From Paenibacillus gallinarum (GTDB lineage: Bacteria > Bacillota > Bacilli > Paenibacillales > Paenibacillaceae), in NCBI RefSeq assembly GCF_014836635.1, contig NZ_JACSQL010000001.1, positions 682,001 to 746,000 on the forward strand: a DNA stretch of 64,000 bases, in the 5' to 3' direction. Below are positions 16,442 to 25,100 of this stretch, in pieces. Numbering within the stretch: the stretch's first letter is position 1; every line of letters begins with the position of its first letter. A program made the translations under genes and the position numbers. Under the pieces are notes generated by a model. That model was not told the origin of the DNA, did not search any database, and was given only the letters and a program-made list of their open reading frames with translations.

Positions 16442-17458
16442 GTGAATAAACAATTTATACAAAGTAATGCAGATTTATCAGCTTATTCTACTTATGAGAT
16501 CGGAGGCAAGGCTAAATATCTAGCTGCGCCTACCACAATAGAGGAATTAACTTCTGTACTAGAATTTGCAAAAGAAAAAGAATTAAAACCATTTTGGTTT
16601 GGCATGGGATCGAACATCCTATTTCCGGATGAACCAAAAGAAGATATGATCTTTATCAGTCTTAAGGAACTAAAAGAGACTCATATTGATGAAAAAGGTT
16701 GGTTTGTTTCTGCCGGTATGCCGATGTCACATCTGTCGCTTATTGGTCTGGCTTCGGGAACAGCTGACTTTGATTTTTGTTTTTTGCTCCCCGGAACGGT
16801 AGGCGCAGGAATCTATATGAACGCGAAATATTATAACAGACAAATTTGTGACATTCTTGATACAGCTTTCTATATTGATTTGAATGACCCAGAATTCAAA
16901 GTCCAGACCATCCATGTAGATGGATGCGGGTATAGTTATAAAAATTCTATCTTTATGAATAATGATTGGATTATTGTGGGTGCATACTTAAAACATCCTG
17001 ACTTTAATGCGCTTGAGCAAGGAATCCGTGAAGTGGAAAGACTAGAGCAAGTAGTAGAATATCGAAACCCTTCTGTCTTGCCTAATTTTTATAAATACTA
17101 CACGGCCATGGCCGAGACTTGGGCACAGGATCATGAGGCAGAGGTTCCTGAATCTTTCAAAAGCGTAATTCAGGATCGCGGAAGCAAGTTCCATTTTGAT
17201 TATCCTTCTTGCGGATCGGTGTTCAAAAATAACTATGATTTTGGTGAACCGATGGGTAAAGTCGTCGATCGGCTAAACATGAGAGGAACGGTGCACGGGG
17301 GTGCATCTATTTCATCTTGGCATGGAAATATGATTGTGAATCAAGGAAATGCGAAAGCAGAAGATATCGTACATTTGGTTGAACAAGTGAAGAAATCAGT
17401 AAATGAAGCATTTGATTTTATCCCGGAAGAAGAACTTATTATTGTAGAAAAGAAATAA
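16442..17458 (+). CDS. Divergent MurB-like FAD-binding reductase
   Basis: A 338-residue protein related to UDP-N-acetylenolpyruvoylglucosamine reductase. Seen: STYEIGGKAKYLAAPTTIEEL (FAD domain), WFGMGSNILFPDE (FAD pyrophosphate loop), LPGTVGAGIYMNAKYY in place of the usual SGIPGSVGGAV, YPSCGSVFKN, and a late HGGASISSWHGNMIVNQGNA where housekeeping MurB usually has a GDA.VSEKHANFIVN-like stretch. The C-terminal Glu cluster (PEEELIIV) may supply the catalytic Glu. It is therefore a second-type MurB or a relative with another substrate, not clearly the essential enzyme. The start is GTG with GTAGGAGGG upstream. It is a single gene behind a promoter with an OhrR-like operator. Confidence 0.8.
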   Translation: MNKQFIQSNADLSAYSTYEIGGKAKYLAAPTTIEELTSVLEFAKEKELKPFWFGMGSNILFPDEPKEDMIFISLKELKETHIDEKGWFVSAGMPMSHLSLIGLASGTADFDFCFLLPGTVGAGIYMNAKYYNRQICDILDTAFYIDLNDPEFKVQTIHVDGCGYSYKNSIFMNNDWIIVGAYLKHPDFNALEQGIREVERLEQVVEYRNPSVLPNFYKYYTAMAETWAQDHEAEVPESFKSVIQDRGSKFHFDYPSCGSVFKNNYDFGEPMGKVVDRLNMRGTVHGGASISSWHGNMIVNQGNAKAEDIVHLVEQVKKSVNEAFDFIPEEELIIVEKK

Positions 17459-17491
17459 GACAGGATACGTAATAATCCCTTGTAAATTTAT

Positions 17492-17537
17492 AACCCATGT
17501 CTGGTTCCTTTTATTAGGAAGCATGACCTGGGTTTTT
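17492..17537 (+). terminator. Imperfect Rho-independent terminator
   Basis: AACCCATGTCTGGTTCC (17492-17508) pairs imperfectly with GGAAGCATGACCTGGGTT (17517-17534), followed by TTTTTT. Confidence 0.75.
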
Positions 17538-17761
17538 TGACATTTTCTTTGCTTTTCTTTGGTAAAGAGAGGCAGGGCAACAGTGCAGAAAACTTGTTAT
17601 GATTCATAAGTTTATGATAAAGTTAACATAATAAATAGCTATTTTCGGGCAAAAAAAGCTGAATTCGTTCGTTTTGAGCTGAATGTGATGATATGAATTT
17701 CTGTATCTGAAAGTAAAGACTATGATTGACTTATCTATTTTCAGAAAGGTGAGAAATTCAA
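17538..17761. other. Intergenic region with inverted repeat before the MarR gene
   Basis: Together with the preceding terminator this makes a 303-base gene-free stretch. No coding region seen. It holds an inverted repeat, TCTGAAAGTA at 17706-17715 and TATTTTCAGA at 17736-17745, flanking TTGACTTATC; the right arm runs into the ribosome site of the MarR gene, so it may be an autoregulatory operator. Confidence 0.45.
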
Positions 17762-18220
17762 GTGGTGAATAACAATGAGCTTCAGGCAGAAGAACTAGAA
17801 ACGTTTGACCAGTTTTTAATGGCTTTTATCAGATTCAAGCATAAAATATATGCAGAACAGCAAAAAGAATTTAATCACAAGTTAAACCCCACGAAGATAC
17901 GAATCATATATATGTTATCTCGTGAGCGTCTTATGGCTGTTGATATTGTGAAGCGACTTCAGCTTTCTTCGGGTGCGACCACGGTCATACTTAATCAATT
18001 GGAAGCAGAGGGGTGCATTACCCGTGCTCGAAGTGAGGAAGACAGACGAATCGTGTGGCTATTCCTTACGGAGGAAGGGCAACACGTCGCGGATAACTTG
18101 CGTGAAAATCGCGAACGTATGAACAAAGAGATTCTAGGGCTTCTATCAAAAGAGGAAAGAGTGCAATTTCTGGACATCGTCAAAAGAATTGAAGAACGAA
18201 TCCTTGATGCTCTTACATAA
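17762..18220 (+). CDS. MarR family transcriptional regulator
   Basis: A 152-residue winged-helix protein: PTKIRIIYMLSRERLMAVDIVKRLQLSSGATTVILNQLEAEGCITRARSEEDRRIVWLFLTEEG spans helix-turn-helix and wing, with the conserved DRR in the wing. Flanking N- and C-terminal helices would form the dimer interface. There is no Cys in the N-terminal region where OhrR-type sensors carry theirs, so it is not a one-Cys peroxide sensor. The start is GTG (two in tandem at 17762 and 17765) with AAAGGTGAG upstream. Target unknown; it may control itself and the neighbouring genes. Confidence 0.87.
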   Translation: MVNNNELQAEELETFDQFLMAFIRFKHKIYAEQQKEFNHKLNPTKIRIIYMLSRERLMAVDIVKRLQLSSGATTVILNQLEAEGCITRARSEEDRRIVWLFLTEEGQHVADNLRENRERMNKEILGLLSKEERVQFLDIVKRIEERILDALT

Positions 18221-18223
18221 AAG

Positions 18224-18268
18224 AACCAGACTCTTGAAGCCTAGGCTGCTTGAGTTTGGTTTTTTTTA
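18224..18268 (+). terminator. Rho-independent terminator
   Basis: AACCAGACTCTTGAAGCC (18224-18241) pairs with GGCTGCTTGAGTTTGGTT (18244-18261), with a few mismatches, then a run of Ts. Confidence 0.85.
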
Positions 18269-18565
18269 TAATTTGAATCTTTGTATATGGTCATGTAGCT
18301 TTTCTTGTAATAGGATTTCTTTTTGTCTCGATCCAAGAAGATCAAAGTGCGGAAATGGATCTCGATGGTGAATATATTTGGGATTAAGGTTGTGTTCTTT
18401 GCACCAGTGCTGCAATTGCTTAAGATCAGAGCAACCTACCTTCGTTACGCTGGTTATGCCAGGGAATCGAGGGTCAATCCAGTAATGAGTCAGATAAGCA
18501 ATTTGACCTTCTCTCACTTTTTCTTTCCACTCTTCGAGTTCACTTCGTGTAATACCAAAAGCCAT
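18266..18565 (-). CDS. Small conserved-looking protein (YneQ-like?), function unknown
   Basis: A 99-residue protein beginning MAFGITRSELEEWKEKVREG, with IAYLTHYWIDPRFPGITSVTKVGCSD and YIHHRDPFPHFDLLGSRQKEIL. This resembles, from memory, the Bacillus YneQ protein, whose function is unknown; I am not sure enough to name it. The frame is open to an ATG at 18574, but that ATG directly abuts AAAGGA, whereas the ATG at 18565 lies 8 bases after it and is the better start. It is convergent with the MarR gene and shares its terminator region. Confidence 0.78.
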   Translation of the reverse strand: MAFGITRSELEEWKEKVREGQIAYLTHYWIDPRFPGITSVTKVGCSDLKQLQHWCKEHNLNPKYIHHRDPFPHFDLLGSRQKEILLQEKLHDHIQRFKL

Positions 18566-18720
18566 GTTATTCATCCTTTACTTCATTACGATTAGTATCT
18601 ATTCTTTTATGTTACCTCATAAGTGGGATAGAAGCGAACAAGGATACGGGAAAAACGTGCCGTATTCATCAGAAAATAATGCCCACAGGAAAGAAGCAAG
18701 AGAGGAATTGATGATGATAT

Positions 18721-20727
18721 ATGGAGCTTTTTATTACAATACTCATTATGCTTATAATTATCGGCTTATCCAACGTAATTAATCGGTTTGTTCCATTTAT
18801 TCCGGTCCCGCTTATCCAAATTGCGCTTGGAGTGGTCTTTGAAGTTGTCCCTTTCGGGATCCATCTCGATTTAAATCCTGAACTGTTTTTTGTACTGTTC
18901 ATCGCACCGCTTCTTTATAATGATGGGCGTAAAACACCGCGGGATGAACTATGGAGTCTTCGTACGCCGATTTTGCTGCTTGCACTAGGACTCGTCTTTC
19001 TAACCGTTCTTGTAGCAGGTTATGGTATTCATATGCTGATTCCGAGTATACCGCTTCCAGCAGCGTTTGCGCTTGCGGCCATTCTATCTCCGACCGATGC
19101 TGTAGCCGTAGGAGCCATGGCTGAACGTGTTCATCTGCCTAAAAGTATTTTGCGGACGCTTGAGGGCGAAGCGCTTATGAACGATGCTTCTGGTCTGGTT
19201 GCTTTTAAATTTGCGCTTGCCGCGACGGTAACGGGTGTATTTTCATTAACAGATGCCTCCATCAGTTTTGTGGTTATCGCTGTCGGCGGACTGCTCCTTG
19301 GTGCAGTGCTGTCTTTTCTTATTCGTAAAATTGGAGTGTTGCTTCGAAGACTTGGCATGGAAGACGTAACTGTTCATATGCTCATTCAAATCATAACTCC
19401 GTTTATTATTTACCTCGTAAGTGAAGAACTCGGTTTATCAGGAATTTTAGCGGTGGTAGCAGGTGGGATTATCCATGCAATTGACCGGGATCGGGCCGAT
19501 ACGATTCATCCCAAGATGCAAATTGTTGCAGAAAGTACTTGGTCCGTAATTGTATATATATTAAATGGTCTTGTCTTTGTTATTCTCGGTATACAGTTTC
19601 CTAATGTACTCAGTAAGATTTGGGATAATGGAGCCTTTAATCATGTACAGATCGTGACCTATATTTTCATAATTACGCTGATATTATTTATTTTACGTTT
19701 TCTATGGATTTATGTGGTTGAGACGACTCTGTGGAGAATGAATAAACAGGAAAAACCGTTCATTAAGCATATTATTTTAACTACCTTATCTGGTGTACGT
19801 GGAGCTGTGACGCTTGCCGGTGCCTTTTCTATCCCCTTTGTCCTAATGGATGGATCCCCTTTTCCCGAACGAGATCTCATCCTCTTTATATCTGCTGGGG
19901 TGATTCTGCTGACACTGATTACTGCAAGTATCGCACTCCCACTTATTGCAGACAAAGAAGAGAAGGCTGGCGCAGATGTAGTCCAAGTACGTGCGTTAAC
20001 CAAAATATTTGATCGTTCCATCCAAGTGGTTAAGTCCGAGATGAATGATGACAACAAAGCGGCAGTATTGTCTGTTATTGCGGATCTCAACAAATATTTA
20101 AATCGCTATTCGGACCAAGACGATAAGAAGAAATGGGGAAGCCATTTTCAAAAACAAGAGATGTCCATTCGTATGAAAGCCATTCATGCAGAGCGAAAAG
20201 AAATCGAGCATCTCTTGAAAACAGGGGAAGTAAGTGAAGAGCTTGGGATGTTCTACCTAAAAGTTCTGGATCGTCGTGAAATTGTCATGTCCAGCCGAAT
20301 GAAATCGCAGATTTGGTCTTCCTTACGCAGTATTGGGCGAACGATTGGAAGAGTCTTTATGAAGAAACAGATGGATCCGAGTAACCCAATGAGAGAAAGA
20401 GTAAAAGCATCTCGTAATCTTCGTATCCAGACCTGTGAGAGTGCGATTACAGCTATCCGAAGTCATATGAACGATGAAAATAGGGCTGCATCGCTGACCA
20501 TTATTTCTCATTATGAACGGATCATATTCATGCTTCGTGAAGGAGCTACCGAACTCGATGATAATGCTTTTAATGAAAAGAAATTAGAGTTGCAAATTAA
20601 AGCAATTCAAGAACAACGAAATGCCGTTCAAGAGTTATTTGAAACAGGCGATATCCATCGAAATACAGCTGCTTCTTTACGCCATTATATAAACAATTTG
20701 GAATCTAACCTTCTGAGTGAAGAGTAA
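18721..20727 (+). CDS. Na+/H+ antiporter, CPA1/NhaP family
   Basis: A 668-residue protein. About twelve membrane segments fill residues 1-420: IAPLLYNDGRKTPRDELW, AILSPTDAVAVGAMAE with the ion-binding TD motif, LEGEALMNDASGLVAFKFAL with the ND motif, GVRGAVTLAGAFSIPF. A hydrophilic, helical C-terminal part of about 250 residues follows, in which two similar stretches occur (near 450-510 and 570-640, each with SVIADLNKY/TIISHYERI and KAI.E.R). It exchanges cytoplasmic Na+ or K+ for protons for pH and salt homeostasis. Single gene with its own terminator. Confidence 0.9.
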   Translation: MELFITILIMLIIIGLSNVINRFVPFIPVPLIQIALGVVFEVVPFGIHLDLNPELFFVLFIAPLLYNDGRKTPRDELWSLRTPILLLALGLVFLTVLVAGYGIHMLIPSIPLPAAFALAAILSPTDAVAVGAMAERVHLPKSILRTLEGEALMNDASGLVAFKFALAATVTGVFSLTDASISFVVIAVGGLLLGAVLSFLIRKIGVLLRRLGMEDVTVHMLIQIITPFIIYLVSEELGLSGILAVVAGGIIHAIDRDRADTIHPKMQIVAESTWSVIVYILNGLVFVILGIQFPNVLSKIWDNGAFNHVQIVTYIFIITLILFILRFLWIYVVETTLWRMNKQEKPFIKHIILTTLSGVRGAVTLAGAFSIPFVLMDGSPFPERDLILFISAGVILLTLITASIALPLIADKEEKAGADVVQVRALTKIFDRSIQVVKSEMNDDNKAAVLSVIADLNKYLNRYSDQDDKKKWGSHFQKQEMSIRMKAIHAERKEIEHLLKTGEVSEELGMFYLKVLDRREIVMSSRMKSQIWSSLRSIGRTIGRVFMKKQMDPSNPMRERVKASRNLRIQTCESAITAIRSHMNDENRAASLTIISHYERIIFMLREGATELDDNAFNEKKLELQIKAIQEQRNAVQELFETGDIHRNTAASLRHYINNLESNLLSEE

Positions 20728-20749
20728 AAGAAATCTGTTTAATGGAAGG

Positions 20750-20795
20750 AAGAGTTGTCCTATTGCCTGGCTGGTAATGGGACAACTCTTTTTTA
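20750..20795 (+). terminator. Rho-independent terminator
   Basis: AAGAGTTGTCC (20750-20760) and GGACAACTCTT (20780-20790) form an 11-base perfect stem, followed by TTTTT. Confidence 0.92.
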
Positions 20796-20929
20796 TTATT
20801 TCTTTGCTTCATTGTAAAGATCTTATGGAAGTATTTTTTTACAGAACAAAAAATTATATATTTCCTCAACGTTCGTGGGATACTACGAAGCATGTTATGT
20901 ACACAAGACAAATGTAAGGTGAGGATGAT

Positions 20930-21688
20930 ATGACAATAAGAAAATGGTTCATTGCACTAGCATCCGCTATACTTGTATGTGCGATGATCGCCTCCGAGGC
21001 AAAAGCTAGTCAGCCCATCTTGAAGGACCGGACGTATTATGAAAAAAGAGGGGATATTGTATGGGAAGCTCCTATTTCCAAAAAACAGATCGCTCTTACC
21101 TTTGATGATGGACCAGATGAGCTGGAAACGGTACAAATTTTAGATCTGCTTAGAAAATATGACGCGAAAGCTACCTTTTTTGTAGTGGGCCAGCAATCAA
21201 AAAAGAAAGCTCATCTTATTCGTAAGGAGATTGAAGAAGGTCATGAAGTGGGAAATCACACCTATTTTCATACTTTTGCAGATAAAATCAAGAGTAAAGA
21301 AGATTATATGAAAGAACTTGAAGACACAGATCGTTTAATTGAGGAAGCGGGTGGACCCAAACCAACCCTTTTTCGCCCGCCGGGCGGTGTATATAACGAC
21401 ATTGTGCTAGACAGTGCTAAAAAAAGGGGATATACGATTGTGCTCTGGTCTTGGCATCAGGATACAGGGGACTGGAGCAGACCAGGAAAACAGCGTATTA
21501 TTAATAAAGTACTTCGCAATGCCCGTAATGGGGATATCGTTCTTTTTCATGATAATGTACATGGACAAAGTCAGACGATAAAAGCACTAGAGCGAATATT
21601 ACCCGAACTGAAAAAGCAAGGGTATCAATTTGTGACTGTATCGCAACTGCTTAAGACGAAGGAAAAGGAAGTCATGGAATTACCTTAA
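20930..21688 (+). CDS. Secreted polysaccharide deacetylase (NodB/CE4)
   Basis: A 252-residue exported enzyme. Signal peptide about 1-26 (cleavage after AKA). CE4 motifs: IALTFDDGPD (metal Asp and catalytic base), HEVGNHTYFH (metal His pair), TLFRPPGGVYN, SWHQDTGDW and GDIVLFHDNV. All catalytic residues are present. Family members remove acetyl groups from peptidoglycan or chitin oligomers outside the cell; PdaA-like action on spore cortex would fit the cwlD gene 9 kb away, but this is not proven. The start is ATG with GGTGAGGATG upstream. The ywbE-like gene follows after 39 bases. Confidence 0.9.
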   Translation: MTIRKWFIALASAILVCAMIASEAKASQPILKDRTYYEKRGDIVWEAPISKKQIALTFDDGPDELETVQILDLLRKYDAKATFFVVGQQSKKKAHLIRKEIEEGHEVGNHTYFHTFADKIKSKEDYMKELEDTDRLIEEAGGPKPTLFRPPGGVYNDIVLDSAKKRGYTIVLWSWHQDTGDWSRPGKQRIINKVLRNARNGDIVLFHDNVHGQSQTIKALERILPELKKQGYQFVTVSQLLKTKEKEVMELP

Positions 21689-21727
21689 ATCATGGGATGT
21701 ATGTAAGAGAAGGGGAGAATTAAAGAA

Positions 21728-21925
21728 ATGAATGGAAACAGCAGGGCTGATATTCGTGCAGGAATTGAAGTTGATATTGTAATTAAACAGGATCAACGAA
21801 CAGGGAAATTAACGAGAGGGATTGTCAAAGATATTTTAACCAATTCTCCATCGCATCCACACGGCATCAAGGTTCGACTTGAAAACGGTCAGGTAGGCAG
21901 AGTAAAACATATTTTACAGAAGTAA
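21728..21925 (+). CDS. ywbE: YwbE family protein
   Basis: A 65-residue protein. The sequence RADIRAGIEVDIVIKQDQRTGKLTRGIVKDILTNSP, with SHPHGIKVRLENGQVGRVK, is the whole YwbE signature. The fold is probably a small beta barrel; function unknown. The start is ATG with AGAAGGGGAG upstream. It is likely co-transcribed with the deacetylase gene and is followed by a strong terminator. Confidence 0.9.
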   Translation: MNGNSRADIRAGIEVDIVIKQDQRTGKLTRGIVKDILTNSPSHPHGIKVRLENGQVGRVKHILQK

Positions 21926-21955
21926 ATATATAGTGCAGCAATCAAAAAATATGAG

Positions 21956-21987
21956 AAGGACTCCGCATGCAGGAGTCCTTTTTTTGG
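21956..21987 (+). terminator. Rho-independent terminator
   Basis: AAGGACTCC (21956-21964) and GGAGTCCTT (21972-21980) around GCATGCA, followed by TTTTT. Confidence 0.92.
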
Positions 21988-22048
21988 CTTTTATTAAGCG
22001 CTTCGCCTCACGAATTGTTTCAATAACTAGATTGTTTTTACTTTTTTG

Positions 22049-22077
22049 TTGAAAATTAAGTAGAAAGTGAGTACTAT
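22049..22077 (+). promoter_or_regulatory. Sigma-A type promoter of the GH51 gene
   Basis: TTGAAA (22049-22054) and TACTAT (22072-22077) with a 17-base spacer, 84 bases before the ATG at 22162. Confidence 0.55.
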
Positions 22078-22161
22078 AACCTGTAAGTGATTCATTTATA
22101 TATTTATAAATCGATTTACATTTATTCAAATCAAACGATCATCTACATAGGAGGCAGAAGA

Positions 22162-25100
22162 ATGAGCAATTTTAATGAAAAACTCATTGCACACTATAAG
22201 TTCGATAATGCAGCACACCTTGGTAAAGACAGCTCAGGAAATGGGCATGATGGAGCAGCTATGGGAACATTGAAACCTGAAATTTCACATATCTCTGGCA
22301 GATCCGCAGCTACCTTTCCAGGAGGAGCAAATGGAACTTCTTATATACAGCTTCCATCTAATTTGCTAGTAGATGTAAGCGATAACACAGGTCTCACCGT
22401 GACGGCATGGGTCAATTTTGGTAAAGGTTCGAACGTATGGGAACGAATTTTTGACTTTGGTAAAGGTGAACAAGGGCCTTATGCATTTTTGACCCGTCAG
22501 TTAAGAGGGACTCTGTATGCTGGAGATGATCTGGTTGTAGACCCAGGCCGGGGATTTGCTGCCGGAGAGTGGATGCATATCGCATTTTCGGTGATAGGTA
22601 CTGAGGGTGGTAAACTGAGCAGTGCTGGTCCGATTGTCTATGTGAATGGAGAAAAAGTAGCAGATGGTTCCATCAGTCAAACTTCCAGTGGAACTTATGC
22701 TAAGCTGCGCAGTTGGTTCGATACATTTACAGATGCTTCGAATTACAGCCAAAATTATATTGGACGTTCTCAGTATGCAGCCGACGTGGACTTTACAGGT
22801 TCGCTATCTGATTTCCGGATTTATCGGGATGGTCTGACGATTGATGAAGTAATTGAAGTGATGTGCGAATCATTGACGGATGAAGAGATTGTAAAACTTG
22901 CAGGAGATAAATATTTATCTTTTCCAACGAAAATAGTCACGAAAGACGTTTCCTTGCCTGTTAGTTTACTAGGCGGTAAAGTACAAATGAGCTGGAACTC
23001 AAGTCGTCCGGAAACTCTATCTCATACAGGTGAAGTTCAGTCCATTACATCTCCTGAGGAAATTACACTCCATGCGGTATTAAGTAAAGGGGAAAGTACG
23101 CTGAGCAAACATTTTGAGATTTCGGTTGTACCGGAACACCTTCCGCCCTATACAGTAACGATTCACGGAGATCAAAAAGTGGCTGATATCAGTGAAGTGA
23201 TGTATGGACTCTTTTACGAGGACATCAATAATGCAGCCGATGGCGGAATTTACGCTGAGCTTGTACAGAATCGTTCGTTTGAATCCTTTGCCTTTGATAC
23301 CTACTCACCTGAATCGGGGGAATGTGGTTGTTCCACTGGCCGGAATCGTGATCCTTTGTTTGCGTGGTCTGGAGATACCCATCTGATGAACCCGCAAAAT
23401 AAAGGCGGTTTAAATGAACACTTTGGAGCCAGTGACCCAGAAGTGAATGCTTATTATGTAACGGTTCAAAATGGAGCAACGATTCGCAACCGTGGATTTT
23501 CGGATTCAAATCACCATTGTGCGATGTCGATTAAGCAGGGAGAAGACTATAACTTTACCGTTTGGGCGAAAGCGGATGCTCCTGGTAATATAACCGTTCA
23601 ATTACAAGATAGCAATAATGAGCCGATCAGTGAGCCAATCACACTGCAAGTAGAAGGCGGGGGCTCTTGGAAAAAATATGGTGAGCAAGATGAGAAAAAC
23701 CTTATTCTTACAGGCACAGGGAATGCTCTTGGTCAGCTGGTTCTTACCTTTGAAGGTGATATTTCTATCGATATGGTGTCACTTACGCCGCAAGATGTGT
23801 GGGGAGCAGACCCTGAGGAGAAAGGGATATCCGCTTCAGCACACGATAACTACAAAGGAAATCCAAATTATCGACTGAGAAAAGACCTAATTCAAGCGCT
23901 TGCTGACCTGCATCCCACGTTTTTACGTTTTCCTGGCGGCTGTATCTCAGAAGGATCTTTCATTTGGGAGAATGTATATGACTGGAAGGACTCGGTAGGT
24001 CCTGTAGAGCTGAGAAAAGAGAACTACAATGTTTGGGGTTACATGATGACGATGGGACTTGGTTATATGGAGTACTTCCAATTAGCTGAGGACTTGAATG
24101 CTCTTCCGGTTCCGGTTATGGCTTGCGGTGTTCTGTGTCAGGCTCGTTCTGATTATGCACATCCGGCAGGTGGCGCTTTGAGGGAGTATTTTATCAAGAA
24201 CTTTACAGACTTGATCGACTTTGCACTCAGCACGGATACGGAGAATAACGAATGGGCACAAGTACGTAGCAGTATGGGACATCCGGAGCCATTTGATCTT
24301 CGCTACCTCGGTGTGGGAAATGAGAACTGGGGAAATGAATTTTTCGCCAACTTTGAAGTATTCAAGGCTTCAATTGATGAATATATGAAACGTAACTATC
24401 CGGAGCATGAACTCTATATTATCTCTACCGTTGGTGCACAGGCGGATGATGATGCTTATCAGCAAGGATGGGAATTCCTTAGCGGTAATCTCACGGGATC
24501 AGCTCAAGTTGCTTTTGCGGATGGTAAAGAGGTAATTGAAGAGACAGTAACCTGGTACGAGAATCAGGAGAACTATATGGATACGATTGCTGATGAGCAT
24601 TACTATAGATCTAATGAATATCTCCTGAACAATGCGGATCGTTATAACTATTATGACCGGGCCTACCACGCGGATGGAAGCATTGATTTTAAAGAGACAT
24701 CCAAAGTATTTGTCGGGGAATATGCATCCACGGATAAAAATACATTGGCAGGGGCTATCGCCGAAGCTGCGATCATGACCAGTTTTGAAAATAATGCGGA
24801 TGTTGTCCGCCTGGCGGCCTATGCGCCGCTGTTTAATAAGGTACTGACAGATGGTACGTACCGCTGGACGCCGGACTGCATCTGGTTTGATGATGAAACG
24901 GTGTGGTTTACACCGAACTATTATGTACAGCAAATGTTTGCCAAAAGTGTTGGTAAAGAGGTACTTCGTACTTCGTTCGGGACGTACAGCAAAGGTAAAC
25001 CCGTGGAACTCATTCCGCACGGCGGGATCGAAATCGCGGGAGGTAATGCCGATATTCTCGTGAAGAAAGTGGTTGTCACTTCGAAAAAGGATGGCAGTGT

